Positions 1 to 9,917 of a stretch of DNA of 64,000 nt are shown in pieces. Where the stretch lies: positions 868,001 to 932,000 of the forward strand of contig NZ_CP037745.1 in the NCBI RefSeq assembly GCF_004345025.1, in the 5' to 3' direction. The position numbers were made by a program, and so were the translations under genes. This DNA comes from Rheinheimera sp. D18. Its GTDB lineage: Bacteria > Pseudomonadota > Gammaproteobacteria > Enterobacterales > Alteromonadaceae. How positions within the stretch are numbered: the first letter of the stretch is position 1; each line of letters starts with the position of its first letter. The notes under the pieces were generated by a model. It did not search any database. It was given only the letters and a program-made list of their open reading frames with translations, and was not told the origin of the DNA.

Positions 1-1
1 A

Positions 2-52
2 GGCTGGATACCTACAGGCGTGCGGTTTGACCGGCTTGGCAGTATTCACTAA
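2..52 (+). CDS. lepB: Signal peptidase I, C-terminal end only (partial)
   Basis: The first bases encode, in frame 2, the last 16 residues GWIPTGVRFDRLGSIH followed by a TAA stop. This matches the conserved tail of type I signal peptidase, the inner-membrane serine protease that removes signal peptides from exported proteins. lepB directly precedes rnc-era in most gammaproteobacteria, and the 29-base gap to rnc agrees with one operon. The catalytic domain lies outside the window, so the call rests on this short tail and on gene order. Confidence 0.8.
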   Translation, partial: GWIPTGVRFDRLGSIH

Positions 53-81
53 GCGCCAGCGCACCCGTTTAAGAGACAAAC

Positions 82-756
82 ATGCAAAAATCGTTAAATC
101 CACTGATAGCCCGTTTAGGCTATCAGTTTCAACAGCCCGACCTATTAGAGCAAGCACTTACTCACCGCAGTTGTAAAGGCCAGCACAATGAACGGCTAGA
201 ATACCTTGGCGACGCGGTGCTAAGCTTAGTGATTGCTGAAACCCTTTATACTCATTTTCCTAAAGCGCGTGAAGGTGACTTAACTCGCATGCGTGCGGCG
301 TTGGTAAAGGGGGTTACCTTGGCCGAAATTGCCCAAGAATTACGTTTATCTGAGTACTTACGTTTAGGCCCTGGCGAGTTAAAAAGTGGCGGTTTTCGGC
401 GCGAGTCTATTTTAGCTGACGCAGTCGAGGCCATTTTAGGTGCTATTTATTTAGACTCTGGCATGGACGCGTGCAAAGAGCGTATTTTGTTTTGGTTCGG
501 CTCACGGTTAGAGGTTATAACGCCAGGCGAGCAAAAAGATTCTAAAACATTGCTACAAGAATATTTGCAAGGGCTGCGCTTAGCGCTGCCAGTGTATGAT
601 GTAATTGCCACTTTAGGTGAAGCGCATCAGCAAACGTTTACCGTACGCTGCACTATTGCAGGTATGGCACCTTTTACCGCTACCGGCAGTTCACGCCGCA
701 AGGCAGAGCAGGACGCCGCTCATATGGCGCTGGAAAAAATTAAGCATGACAGATAG
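82..756 (+). CDS. rnc: Ribonuclease III
   Basis: Encodes 224 residues, the usual length. It is the dsRNA endonuclease that processes 16S/23S precursors and structured mRNAs. The family signature [13 protein letters not shown] (residues 36-48) carries acidic residues E40 and D44, and [17 protein letters not shown] (111-127) carries D113 and E116, so all four catalytic metal-binding acids are present. A double-stranded RNA-binding domain occupies about residues 153-221. The gene ends 11 bases inside era, which suggests translational coupling. In Escherichia coli rnc cleaves its own leader, but I see no obvious hairpin in the short gap upstream here, so autoregulation is not supported locally. 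Confidence 0.97.
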   Translation: MQKSLNPLIARLGYQFQQPDLLEQALTHRSCKGQHNERLEYLGDAVLSLVIAETLYTHFPKAREGDLTRMRAALVKGVTLAEIAQELRLSEYLRLGPGELKSGGFRRESILADAVEAILGAIYLDSGMDACKERILFWFGSRLEVITPGEQKDSKTLLQEYLQGLRLALPVYDVIATLGEAHQQTFTVRCTIAGMAPFTATGSSRRKAEQDAAHMALEKIKHDR

Positions 757-1654
757 CACCGTAACGCCAACTTATGCCGCATTAGTTGCTATTGTAGGCC
801 GACCTAATGTGGGTAAATCTACATTGCTAAATAAGCTGGTTGGCCAGAAGGTAAGTATTACCTCAAAGAAGCCGCAAACTACAAGACATCGTATTGTTGG
901 CATAGACACGCGTGATAATTACCAAACAGTATATGTGGATACGCCTGGCTTACATAGCGAAGAAAAGCGCGCCATTAATCGGGTAATGAACCGAGCTGCG
1001 GCCAGTTCAATTCTGGATGTAGAATTTGTGCTGTTTGTCGTTGAAGGCACGCGTTGGACTGACGATGATCAAATGGTACTTAATCGGCTAATTGCATCAA
1101 ACAAGCCAGTAATACTGGTGGTGAATAAAGTAGATTTGTATCGTGATAAAGACACCTTACTACCGCATTTACAATGGTTAGGCGCACAGCTTAACTTTAT
1201 TGATGTCGTGCCGTTGTCGGCTGAAACTGGCGACAACGTTGAAGCATTACGTACCGCAGTGCAAGGGCATTTACCGCCGTGCGAATTCTTTTTCCCTGAA
1301 GATTACGTTACCGACCGATCAATGCGGTTTATGGCCGCTGAAATTGTCCGTGAAAAACTTATGCGCTTTTTAGGCGAAGAATTACCTTACTCAGTAACCG
1401 TAGAAATTGAACGCTTTAAGTGGGAAGAGAAACACTATCATATCGCCGCATTAGTGTTAGTTGAGCGCGAAGGCCAAAAACGTATGGTTATCGGCAATAA
1501 AGGTGAGCGCATAAAAACGATTGCTACTGAAGCCAGAATAGATATGGCATCAATGTTAGAACAGCCGGTGTTTTTACAAGTTTGGGTAAAAGTAAAATCA
1601 GGTTGGGCTGACGATGAGCGCGCATTGCGTAGCTTAGGTTACGGCGAAGATTAA
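746..1654 (+). CDS. era: GTPase Era
   Basis: Encodes 302 residues from ATG746, overlapping the end of rnc by 11 bases. An in-frame start at 617 would add 43 residues that only re-read rnc, so I rejected it. Era is an essential GTPase that binds the 3' end of 16S rRNA and assists 30S maturation. The P-loop GRPNVGKST lies near residue 18, switch I has the TTRH motif, DTPG is G3 and NKVD is G4. The last ~90 residues form the KH RNA-binding domain with [10 protein letters not shown]. It shares an operon with rnc and recO. Confidence 0.97.
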   Translation: MTDSTVTPTYAALVAIVGRPNVGKSTLLNKLVGQKVSITSKKPQTTRHRIVGIDTRDNYQTVYVDTPGLHSEEKRAINRVMNRAAASSILDVEFVLFVVEGTRWTDDDQMVLNRLIASNKPVILVVNKVDLYRDKDTLLPHLQWLGAQLNFIDVVPLSAETGDNVEALRTAVQGHLPPCEFFFPEDYVTDRSMRFMAAEIVREKLMRFLGEELPYSVTVEIERFKWEEKHYHIAALVLVEREGQKRMVIGNKGERIKTIATEARIDMASMLEQPVFLQVWVKVKSGWADDERALRSLGYGED

Positions 1655-1660
1655 CCAAGT

Positions 1661-2344
1661 ATGCAGCCTGAGCTTTGGCCTGCCTACATTCTGCATAGCC
1701 GCCCGCTTGGTGAAAGTAAGCTAATACTTCAACTATTACTGCCTGAACAAGGGCGTTTATCCGCGGTAGTGCGAAAGAAGCAGGGCAAGCAGCGCTTGGC
1801 CTTGCAACCCTTTCAAGAGTTTATGTTGCAGCTGGTAGGCCGTAGTGAGCTTAAAACCGTATCAACTATTGATGAAGCAGCACCGGCACTGGTTTTAACC
1901 GGTAAGGTGCTATACAGCGGTTTGTATTTAAATGAATTAGTTTGTCGGTTATGGCCCGATAATTTGGCTGCAGAGCAGCTATTTTACCTGTACCAGCAAT
2001 GCTTGCAGCAGTTAGCTGCAGTGCAACAAGGCGTGGTAGAGCTAGAGCCATGCTTGCGGGAATTTGAGTTTGCATTATTAACGGAGTTAGGCCAGCCAAT
2101 AGATTGGCAATATGATAGTGCGGGCGGCGCATTAAATGCTCATGCTTATTATCAGTGGTACAGCGAACAAGGTTTTGTGCAAATGGCTAAAGGATATCGC
2201 GGCGAGGTATTACTTAATATTGGCCTTAAGCAATGGCAATGCGATGAAACGAAGCGCAGCGCCAAGCAACTTAGCCGGCAAATTCTTGCACCGTTACTGG
2301 GCAGCAAACCGTTGGCAAGCCGTGCATTATTTGCCGGTAGTTAA
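1661..2344 (+). CDS. recO: DNA repair protein RecO
   Basis: Encodes 227 residues, slightly shorter than the 242 of E. coli. RecO works with RecF and RecR to load RecA on SSB-coated gapped DNA. The N-terminus (PAYILHSRPLGESKLILQLL) matches the RecO OB-fold start, followed by a helical domain rich in Leu and Gln. No zinc-binding cysteine cluster is present, as in the enterobacterial form. The start lies 6 bases after the era stop. Its place after rnc-era is the classic order and supports the call, since RecO sequences diverge fast. Confidence 0.93.
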   Translation: MQPELWPAYILHSRPLGESKLILQLLLPEQGRLSAVVRKKQGKQRLALQPFQEFMLQLVGRSELKTVSTIDEAAPALVLTGKVLYSGLYLNELVCRLWPDNLAAEQLFYLYQQCLQQLAAVQQGVVELEPCLREFEFALLTELGQPIDWQYDSAGGALNAHAYYQWYSEQGFVQMAKGYRGEVLLNIGLKQWQCDETKRSAKQLSRQILAPLLGSKPLASRALFAGS

Positions 2345-2375
2345 TTTATAACGTTATTTTTATTTGGAGTCAGGC

Positions 2376-3110
2376 ATGCATAACCCTATTTTTCTTGGCG
2401 TTAATATTGATCACGTTGCCACTTTGCGTCAGGCGCGCGGCACCTATTATCCAGAACCGGTGCATGCGGCCTTAGTTGCCGAGCAGGCTGGCGCCGACGG
2501 TATTACCGTGCATTTACGCGAAGATAGACGGCATATTATTGACCGTGATGTATTTGTATTACGCCAAACTATTGCTACTCGATTAAATTTTGAAATGGCG
2601 GTAACTGATGAAATGCTAGCGATAGCGACTGAGTTAAAGCCACACTTTGCTTGTTTTGTACCAGAAAAACGTGAAGAGCTCACCACCGAAGGCGGGCTAG
2701 AAGTGGTTGGCCAGCTGGCGCGTATTACCGATGCGGTTACGCAAATGCGTGAACAAAATGTGTTGGTATCATTGTTTATTGATGCCGATCAGCAACAAAT
2801 TGAAGCGGCAGCTAAAGCCGGTGCACCCTACATTGAAATTCATACCGGAAAGTATGCGCATTGTACTGATATTAACGCTCAAGCTTTAGAATTAAAGCGT
2901 ATTGCCGATGCTGCGGCGTTTGCCTCCACACTTGGCCTTATCGTTAATGCTGGCCACGGTTTGCATTACCATAACGTACAGCCGATAGCCGCTATACCGC
3001 AAATGTACGAGCTAAATATAGGTCATGCTATTGTTGCCCGAGCCGTATTTAGTGGTTTAGATGCTGCAGTGCGCGAAATGAAACGCTTAATGGTTGAGGC
3101 GCGCGGCTAA
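2376..3110 (+). CDS. pdxJ: Pyridoxine 5'-phosphate synthase
   Basis: Encodes 244 residues from ATG2376, chosen because TTGGAG lies 6-11 bases upstream; a TTG four codons earlier would place the ribosome site inside the gene. PdxJ condenses 1-deoxyxylulose 5-phosphate with 3-amino-1-hydroxyacetone 1-phosphate, the ring-closing step of vitamin B6 synthesis. The N-terminal [17 protein letters not shown], the HLREDRRHI phosphate-binding segment and the C-terminal [11 protein letters not shown] are family hallmarks of this TIM-barrel. It is followed directly by acpS, the same pair as in E. coli. Confidence 0.97.
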   Translation: MHNPIFLGVNIDHVATLRQARGTYYPEPVHAALVAEQAGADGITVHLREDRRHIIDRDVFVLRQTIATRLNFEMAVTDEMLAIATELKPHFACFVPEKREELTTEGGLEVVGQLARITDAVTQMREQNVLVSLFIDADQQQIEAAAKAGAPYIEIHTGKYAHCTDINAQALELKRIADAAAFASTLGLIVNAGHGLHYHNVQPIAAIPQMYELNIGHAIVARAVFSGLDAAVREMKRLMVEARG

Positions 3111-3111
3111 C

Positions 3112-3537
3112 GTGGCCATTATTGGTTTAGGTACCGATATCGTTGAAATTGCGCGCATTAGCCAAAGCTTAGCGCGCAGTGCTGGCTTAATAAAGCGGGT
3201 GTTAACCGCTGATGAGCAAGCGATTTACCATGCCATTGCAACAAAGCATGTCGCCAACAACACGATGACAATTAGCAATACTGATAATGCCGCGCGCTAT
3301 TTTGCTAAACGCTTTGCGGCCAAAGAAGCTGCGGCCAAAGCGCTTGGCACCGGTATTGGCCGAGGCGTGTCATTTCAGCATATTCAGGTTAGTAATAACG
3401 CCGAGGGCGCGCCGCAGTTAGCATTAACTGACTATGCCGCTGAACTAGCTGCCAATAAAGGTGTAACGCATATCTGGTTGTCAATTACCGATGAGCAAGC
3501 TTATGCTGCAGCTACGGTGATTTTAGAACGACAGTAA
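3112..3537 (+). CDS. acpS: Holo-[acyl-carrier-protein] synthase
   Basis: Encodes 141 residues from GTG3112, one base after the pdxJ stop. It transfers 4'-phosphopantetheine from CoA to apo-ACP for fatty acid synthesis. The start is set by alignment to the family N-terminus (AIIGLGTDIVEIARI), where D8 and the later FAAKEAAAKALGTG motif supply the magnesium and CoA site. An upstream TTG at 3094 lies in pdxJ and is unlikely. There is a ~20-residue loop (KHVANNTMTISNTDNAARYF) before the FAAKEA motif, a common variable region. This closes the rnc-acpS operon; a convergent kinase gene follows. Confidence 0.96.
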   Translation: MAIIGLGTDIVEIARISQSLARSAGLIKRVLTADEQAIYHAIATKHVANNTMTISNTDNAARYFAKRFAAKEAAAKALGTGIGRGVSFQHIQVSNNAEGAPQLALTDYAAELAANKGVTHIWLSITDEQAYAAATVILERQ

Positions 3538-3561
3538 TGCTACGCTGCTAAGTATTTGTTT

Positions 3562-6279
3562 TTACCAATCCCATATCCACTGTTGGCTTTCGTGCCACAA
3601 CGCTTGCATTACATCGTCCAATTCCAGTAATTCAGGTTCAAGTTGTGTCGCGGTTTTACCCAGTTTCAATTGGGTTTCAAGTAATTCTGCTAATTGTTTT
3701 AACCGTGGTACACCGGTATAACAACAGGCGCCGTGCAATTTATGTATTTGTTGCAGTAGCTGCTGCGCATCGTCTGAGGCCAAAGCTTGCTGTATTGCTA
3801 CGCGACTAGGCGAAATGCTATTAACTAGCATTAACAACATTTCCTTCATTAAACTGCATTTACCGCTAGCGCGCTCTAACGACAATGGCCAGTCGACAAG
3901 TTTACTTATGGGCCAACTGCGATCTGTCTCTGCTACGCGGCTACTAGGGCAAAACTCCTGCAAGCAACAGTGCAATATATTTTCATCTAGAGGCTTACTT
4001 AAAAACTCATTAAAGCCCAGTTTAAGTAAACGCTCGCGTTCACCGTCAATCGCATGTGCCGTAACGGCAATTATTGGGGTATGTTCGTTTAACGAACTTT
4101 GACGAATGCGTTGGCAAGCGGTAATGCCGTCCATAACGGGCATATTAATATCCATAAAAATAATGTTATAGGCGCGCTGTGTTGCTTTATGCCACGCTTC
4201 AGCGCCATCTTGCGCAGACTCTATTTGCTCAACATGTTCCGCTAACAGGGTATTAATAAGCTTTAAGTTGGCACCATTGTCATCAACCGTAAGCACTCTA
4301 ATGCTGGCTTGGCTGCGCACGGTTTGCTCGTCGACTACTTTTTGCTGCGTTAGGTAGGGGCTGGCCAATGCGCTGGCTAATTTTCGTAAGTGCGGCGGTT
4401 TTGATAAACAGCCATCTGCACCCGAGCTTAATAGCGTTTCGCGTAAATGCGGTGATAACGTATTTACCAGTAGATAGGTGTTACTGCAGTGCGGTTTTAT
4501 TTGCTGCATTAATGCCAGTACTTGATTAACTTGGTTTAGCGCCACTGTGCGGCCAATTAAACCGATATCATAATGTTGGTTATGTGCCAGCGCTTGCTGC
4601 AACTGGCCTTTAGTAGCACAAGCAGTAACTTGCAAACCCCAGCTATGCAATAAACTTAGCGTCGCCTCGCGAGAGTGCTGCTGTGATTCAAAGTATAATA
4701 AGCTTTTATTTTCTAACACCTCTAATGGCAGATTGTCGGCAACGGATAACTGGTGGCGTAAACATTTAACGGTAAACCAAAAAGTAGAGCCTTCAGCTTG
4801 TTTACTTTCAAAGCCAATTTTACCGTTCATAGCTTTAACTAGCCGTTGTGAAATCATTAAACCTAAGCCGGAACCACTTTGATGGCTGCGCGCGTCGCTA
4901 TGGCTAAAACCTTGGAATAGCTGGCTTTGCTGCTCTTCGCTTATGCCTTGACCGGTATCTTGCACTGAGCAATGCAAAATGAGCTGCTCTTCGTTTAGCA
5001 ATGTGGCTGACACGCGAATAACTATGCTGCCATGCTCGGTAAATTTAATCGCATTCCCGGCAATGTTCATTAAAATTTGGACAATCCGCACCGGATCGGC
5101 CACCACATCATCAGGGCAGGAGGGTTCAACCATTAATACCAGTTCGAGTTGTTTCTCAAAGGCGTTTGCTGCTAAAAGCTCAATAGCATCATTTAATAAA
5201 TCACGTAAAGAAAATGGCTCGAGGTTAATGGATAGCCTGCCTTCTTCTAATTTAGAAAAATCTTGTACGTCGTTTACTAGATGCAGCAAGCTATTGGCAG
5301 ATTTTTGAATAATAGTTAAATAGTCATGCTGACTACTAGTTAATTGGGTTTTAAGCAGCTGGCGGCTAAAGCCGATAACTCCGTTGAGCGGGGTACGTAA
5401 TTCATGGCTCATTTTTGCCAAAAATTCAGATTTTTGCCGGTTATCCTCTTGCGCTTTGCGCTTAGCAAACTCAAGTTCAATATTCTGGACTTCTAGCTGC
5501 TCCATACTTTGCTGTAAGTCACAAGTAACCTGTTCAATTTGTTGTTGTAATTCATTTTCCTGTGCGCGAAGTTGCATACCTAGTAGGTTTAAATTTTGTT
5601 GTAATACCATCAGTTCATTAATTATGGCGCTGGTATCAACTTCAACGGTTTCGCCATTAAGTAGCTGTTGTAAATTGCGTACAATGTGTTTTATTGGTCG
5701 GTGTAGGTTGCGCAATAGCAGTAGGGTTGGCAACATTATTAGCAGCATAAAAGCTAATGTCAGCGCTGCGGTCTGTAATAGCATGTTTTGCTGTTGTAAT
5801 TGCAATTGAGCTTTAGGCAGTTGTAATAATAGATAGCCTAGCTGTTGCGAATGCGCACTATCGGTGCTGGTTAGCAGCGGCTGATAAAATATTAAGCTGC
5901 TGCTGTTTTCCGAGAGTAAACCTAAGTCAGGCAAGGTTTCGCCAGCGTTTAGCCGTAAGCTTTTATCAAATTGCTGCGAGTTGGTATGTAACACCGGCTG
6001 GTACTGGGCATTAAACAGACTGATATTGCTTAGCAGTGGCGAATTAAACCGGTGCGCACTTTCTAATAGCTGTTGTAAGGCGGGCATATTTTGTCGGCTG
6101 AGCAAATCTTGGCTACTCATTGCCAGCGGCAAGGCAATATCGCGAGCGCGCTCGTTAAAAGAAAAGGCTAACTCATGATAGCGAACATAGCTAAAATAGC
6201 CTGCACAGAATACACTGACCAGCAATGCAGGCAGTAGGCTGCAAAGCCATAACCAAGTGCGTAATCCAATTTTTTTCAT
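3562..6279 (-). CDS. barA: BarA-type hybrid sensor histidine kinase
   Basis: Encodes 905 residues from ATG6279; an upstream in-frame ATG at 6330 adds 17 residues overlapping the rlmD side and is less likely. In order: TM1 (~7-29), a ~135-residue periplasmic region, TM2 (~169-189), HAMP, coiled coil (~225-285), HisKA with MSHELRTPLNG (H292), HATPase with DTGQGIS and GSGLGL, a receiver-like segment lacking a clear phosphoacceptor, a true receiver with MDINMPVMDG (D710), and an HPt domain with HKLHGACCYTGVPR (H849). That HPt block and the position divergent from rlmD-relA match BarA, which drives UvrY/GacA and the CsrA system. No uvrY is in the window. Confidence 0.92.
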   Translation of the reverse strand: MKKIGLRTWLWLCSLLPALLVSVFCAGYFSYVRYHELAFSFNERARDIALPLAMSSQDLLSRQNMPALQQLLESAHRFNSPLLSNISLFNAQYQPVLHTNSQQFDKSLRLNAGETLPDLGLLSENSSSLIFYQPLLTSTDSAHSQQLGYLLLQLPKAQLQLQQQNMLLQTAALTLAFMLLIMLPTLLLLRNLHRPIKHIVRNLQQLLNGETVEVDTSAIINELMVLQQNLNLLGMQLRAQENELQQQIEQVTCDLQQSMEQLEVQNIELEFAKRKAQEDNRQKSEFLAKMSHELRTPLNGVIGFSRQLLKTQLTSSQHDYLTIIQKSANSLLHLVNDVQDFSKLEEGRLSINLEPFSLRDLLNDAIELLAANAFEKQLELVLMVEPSCPDDVVADPVRIVQILMNIAGNAIKFTEHGSIVIRVSATLLNEEQLILHCSVQDTGQGISEEQQSQLFQGFSHSDARSHQSGSGLGLMISQRLVKAMNGKIGFESKQAEGSTFWFTVKCLRHQLSVADNLPLEVLENKSLLYFESQQHSREATLSLLHSWGLQVTACATKGQLQQALAHNQHYDIGLIGRTVALNQVNQVLALMQQIKPHCSNTYLLVNTLSPHLRETLLSSGADGCLSKPPHLRKLASALASPYLTQQKVVDEQTVRSQASIRVLTVDDNGANLKLINTLLAEHVEQIESAQDGAEAWHKATQRAYNIIFMDINMPVMDGITACQRIRQSSLNEHTPIIAVTAHAIDGERERLLKLGFNEFLSKPLDENILHCCLQEFCPSSRVAETDRSWPISKLVDWPLSLERASGKCSLMKEMLLMLVNSISPSRVAIQQALASDDAQQLLQQIHKLHGACCYTGVPRLKQLAELLETQLKLGKTATQLEPELLELDDVMQALWHESQQWIWDW

Positions 6280-6360
6280 TGTCGCAGGCTGTACTGTAAT
6301 TATCGTTGCTTGGATAATGACATAACACATCGCTGTTGCCTACAATCTGATAGAGAAGCC

Positions 6361-7686
6361 ATGCTTAACATATACAAAGCCAAACCTAAAACGAGCTTAT
6401 TGGGTAAAACCCTAACCTTTCAGATTGATAGCGCTGATTATGAGGTGCAAGGTATTAGCCAATATCAGCAAAAAATCGCTTTTGTTAGTGGCGCTTTACC
6501 GGGTGAGCGGGTACAAGCAAAAATACTAGAAGACAAAGCCGGCTTTATTAAAGCGACAACAATAAAAGTATTGCAACCCTCGGTATTACGGGTAACGGCG
6601 CCTTGCCACTACGCTGCTATATGTGGCGGTTGTCAGCTACAACATCTAAGTATCCAAGCGCAGCGCGACTTAAAGCAGCAAGGCATAGATCAGTTAATTA
6701 GGCACCAAACAGGTTTAAGCGCGTTACCGTGGCAAGCCATGTTGGTAGATGATGACCACGGTTATCGTCGTCGCGCCAGAATTGGCATTTGGTATGATAA
6801 AAAGCAGCGTCGTGTTAGCGTGGGTTTTCGCCAAAGTGGTGATAAACACATTGTGGCAATCGCAAACTGCATGGTGTTGTCGCCGTTATTAGCACCAATC
6901 TTTACTGTGTTAAATAAGATTATTCCGCAATTAAAAGATCCAGCCGCCGTAACCCATGCCGAAGTATTGCAGGCGGGCGAGCAGGCTTTTGTTACTTTGC
7001 GCCATACCAAGCCGTTAACTGTTGACGAACAGCAGTTATTTATTGCCGCTTGGCCCGAGGCTGTTTGGTTAGGCGAGGCAGAGCCTAGTGTTATTCATTA
7101 TTGGCAGCCAGACGTGCAACCGCATTATTACTTAGCAGAGCAAAACCTACGCTTAGAATTTGCTACTGATGCCTTTATTCAAATTAATGCCGAGCTTAAT
7201 CAAAAAATGGTTACTCAGGCGCTTAACTGGTTGAATATCAACGCTAACGATGTCGTGTTAGATTTATACGCGGGTATTGGCAATTTTACCTTGGCGTTGG
7301 CCCAGCAGGCTAAAACCGTTTACGGCATTGAAGGGGTTAGCAAAATGGTGCAGCAGCTGGCAACTAATGCCCAATTAAACGGTCTGAGCAACGTTGTGGC
7401 GTTTCAAGCTGATTTGCATTTAGCTTGGCCTAAAACCAGTTGGAATAAGCCGATATACACTAAGGTGTTGCTGGACCCAGCCCGTGCCGGTGCCGTGGGC
7501 GCTATTGAGCAAATTACTAAATTAAAACCGCAGCAAATATTATATGTGTCGTGTAATAGTGCGACCTTTGCGCGTGATGCCAAACATTTGCTACAAAGTG
7601 GCTATCGTTTAGAAAAAATCTGTGGCGTAGATATGTTTGCCCACACCAGTCATTTAGAGTTAATGGCATCGTTTAGCCGGTTGTAA
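6361..7686 (+). CDS. rlmD: 23S rRNA (uracil(1939)-C(5))-methyltransferase RlmD
   Basis: Encodes 441 residues from ATG6361 (GAGAAGC just upstream); a TTG at 6310 is an alternative I reject. RlmD methylates U1939 of 23S rRNA using SAM. An N-terminal TRAM domain is followed by the iron-sulfur cysteines in APCHYAAICGGCQLQ, with a fourth in VAIANCMVL. The C-terminal methyltransferase has LDLYAGIGNFTLALA (SAM site), LLDPARAGA and YVSCNSATFARD with the catalytic cysteine. Placement between barA and relA is the conserved order; the 19-base gap to relA suggests co-transcription. Confidence 0.96.
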   Translation: MLNIYKAKPKTSLLGKTLTFQIDSADYEVQGISQYQQKIAFVSGALPGERVQAKILEDKAGFIKATTIKVLQPSVLRVTAPCHYAAICGGCQLQHLSIQAQRDLKQQGIDQLIRHQTGLSALPWQAMLVDDDHGYRRRARIGIWYDKKQRRVSVGFRQSGDKHIVAIANCMVLSPLLAPIFTVLNKIIPQLKDPAAVTHAEVLQAGEQAFVTLRHTKPLTVDEQQLFIAAWPEAVWLGEAEPSVIHYWQPDVQPHYYLAEQNLRLEFATDAFIQINAELNQKMVTQALNWLNINANDVVLDLYAGIGNFTLALAQQAKTVYGIEGVSKMVQQLATNAQLNGLSNVVAFQADLHLAWPKTSWNKPIYTKVLLDPARAGAVGAIEQITKLKPQQILYVSCNSATFARDAKHLLQSGYRLEKICGVDMFAHTSHLELMASFSRL

Positions 7687-7705
7687 CATAAAAAGGAGTC
7701 AGTAC

Positions 7706-9901
7706 ATGGTTAGGGTTCGTCAGTCACACAGCAATGAGTACAACAGTGGTGAAACACTGGCGTGGTTATGTTCGTTAGATCTGACAGAGAAAAAGATTAC
7801 TAGCCTAATGAATGCTGAACAGTGGCTAAAGCAACACCAGTTACTGGATACTGAGCTGGCCGTGCGCACTGGTTGGGAGATGGTCGAAATTCTGGCCGAA
7901 CTGCGCATGGACAGCGATTCGTTATTAGCGGCATTGTTGTTTCCGCTACTGGATGCGGGTTTAGTTACCACTGAGCAGCTGGAGCCTGAATTTCCAGCCA
8001 ATGTTATGATAATGCTGCGCGCGGTACAGCAAATGGAGGCCATTCGTACTATTCCTACCGGCCCTAACCAAAGTGTTAATCCGCTACAGGCCGATAATCT
8101 GCGGCGTATGCTGCTGGCCATGGTTGAAGACGTGCGCGCCGTAGTTATTAAGCTTGCCGCGCAAATTTGTTATCTGCGCGAAGTGAAAAATGCTGACGAA
8201 GAAACGCGTGTGTTGGCAGCTAAAGAAACCAACGCCATTTTCGGGCCTTTAGCTAATAGATTAGGCATTGGTCAACTAAAGTGGGAGTTAGAAGATTTAG
8301 CATTTCGTTATTTGCACCCACAGCTATATAAACAAATTGCCAGCCTACTAGAAGAAAAGCGTTTAGATCGAGAGCAATACCTGCAAGATTTTGTTAGCTC
8401 GGTGCAGCAAAAAATGGCCGATGCGAATGTAAAAGCCGAGGTGCAGGGGCGGCCAAAACACATTTTTAGCATTTGGAAAAAAATGCAAAAAAAACAAGTG
8501 GAATTTGACCAACTATATGATATCCGTGCAGTACGCATTATAACTGAACAAGTACAAGACTGTTATGCGGCACTGGGTTTAGTGCATACCAGCTGGCGGC
8601 ATCTCCCCAAAGAATTTGATGACTATATTGCTACGCCAAAGCAAAATGGCTATCAGTCTATTCATACCGTAGTACTTGGCCCACAAGGGCGCGCGATTGA
8701 AATTCAAATACGTACTCGGCAAATGCATGAAGACTCAGAACTAGGTGTTGCCGCGCATTGGCGTTACAAAGAGGGTAACGCCACGGGTAAAGGCAGTGCA
8801 AATGATGAAAAAATTGGTTGGCTGCGTAAATTATTGCAATGGCAAGAAGATGTTGTCGACAGTACCGATTTAGCTGAAGAACTACGCAATCAGGTTATTG
8901 AAGATCGGGTTTATGTGTTTACGCCCAAAGGCGATATTGTCGATTTGCCAATGGGCTCTACGCCCCTCGATTTTGCTTATTATGTGCATTCTAATGTTGG
9001 CCATCGCTGCATTGGCGCAAAAATATCTGGCCGCATAGTGCCCTTCACTTACCAGTTAAAAACTGGCGATCAGGTTGAAATTTTAACCGGCCGTGAGTTG
9101 AATCCTAGCCGTGATTGGCTAAACCCTAACTTAGGCTATTTAAAGTCCAGCCGCGCGCGCTCAAAAGTGCAGTATTGGTTTCGCCTGCAAGACCGTGATA
9201 AAAACCTTGCCGCGGGTAAAGAGCTGCTTGATACCGAATTGGCTCGGTTAAATTTAGTGATGAACCAGCCAGCAAAAGTAATTAGCCGATTTAACGTTAA
9301 CTCGATGGAGGAGCTCTTAGTCGGTATTGGCGGCGGCGAAATAAAAGTTACCCAAGTGGTGCACTTTATTCAAAGCCAATACGGTAAAGCTGAGCAGCCA
9401 GATATTGATCCGCGTTTAATTACCAAGCCGCTAGCACCAACGAAAGCTAAAAGCGATGTAGTCGTGCAAGGGGTGGGTAATTTACTAACCCATATGGCCG
9501 GTTGTTGTCATCCGTTACCGGGTGATGCCATTGTTGGCTACATTACGCAAGGGCGCGGCATTGCCATTCACCGCGATGACTGTGATCAATTTAAAACCTT
9601 GCAAGACACTAACCCAGCTCGGGTAGTAGATGCGACCTGGGGCGACAAATATGCATCAGGTTATGAGGTTGATATTCGCATTGTTGCACACGACCGTAAT
9701 GGTTTACTGCGTGATATCACCAGCATATTAGCTAATGAAAAAGCCAACGTAACGAAAATGAGCAGTAGCTCAGATATTAAAGCGCAAACCGCGGTAATTA
9801 ATATGACCCTAGAGTTGTATAACCTCGACTCGCTAAATAAATTATTAAGCAAAATTAGCCAGATAGACGATGTAGCCGAAGCTAAACGCGCGCATCATTA
9901 A
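7706..9901 (+). CDS. relA: GTP pyrophosphokinase RelA
   Basis: Encodes 731 residues with AAGGAG 11 bases upstream. RelA makes (p)ppGpp on ribosomes carrying deacylated tRNA. The N-terminal hydrolase-like domain lacks the HD pair. The synthetase domain contains YDIRAVRII and the HLPKEFDDYI segment, whose EFDD is the acidic EXDD type of monofunctional RelA rather than the RXKD of SpoT, then NGYQSIHT and ELGVAAHWRYK. TGS (RVYVFTPKGDIVDLP), the Cys-Cys-His region (MAGCCHPLPGD) and a C-terminal ACT domain follow. It sits between rlmD and mazG; MazG is known to affect ppGpp in E. coli. Confidence 0.97.
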   Translation: MVRVRQSHSNEYNSGETLAWLCSLDLTEKKITSLMNAEQWLKQHQLLDTELAVRTGWEMVEILAELRMDSDSLLAALLFPLLDAGLVTTEQLEPEFPANVMIMLRAVQQMEAIRTIPTGPNQSVNPLQADNLRRMLLAMVEDVRAVVIKLAAQICYLREVKNADEETRVLAAKETNAIFGPLANRLGIGQLKWELEDLAFRYLHPQLYKQIASLLEEKRLDREQYLQDFVSSVQQKMADANVKAEVQGRPKHIFSIWKKMQKKQVEFDQLYDIRAVRIITEQVQDCYAALGLVHTSWRHLPKEFDDYIATPKQNGYQSIHTVVLGPQGRAIEIQIRTRQMHEDSELGVAAHWRYKEGNATGKGSANDEKIGWLRKLLQWQEDVVDSTDLAEELRNQVIEDRVYVFTPKGDIVDLPMGSTPLDFAYYVHSNVGHRCIGAKISGRIVPFTYQLKTGDQVEILTGRELNPSRDWLNPNLGYLKSSRARSKVQYWFRLQDRDKNLAAGKELLDTELARLNLVMNQPAKVISRFNVNSMEELLVGIGGGEIKVTQVVHFIQSQYGKAEQPDIDPRLITKPLAPTKAKSDVVVQGVGNLLTHMAGCCHPLPGDAIVGYITQGRGIAIHRDDCDQFKTLQDTNPARVVDATWGDKYASGYEVDIRIVAHDRNGLLRDITSILANEKANVTKMSSSSDIKAQTAVINMTLELYNLDSLNKLLSKISQIDDVAEAKRAHH

Positions 9902-9917
9902 TAGTAAAAGGAAAACT

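Noticed and set aside
617..745. N-terminal extension of Era by 43 residues
   Set aside because: The extension re-reads the rnc 3' end in another frame; the family N-terminus matches ATG746.
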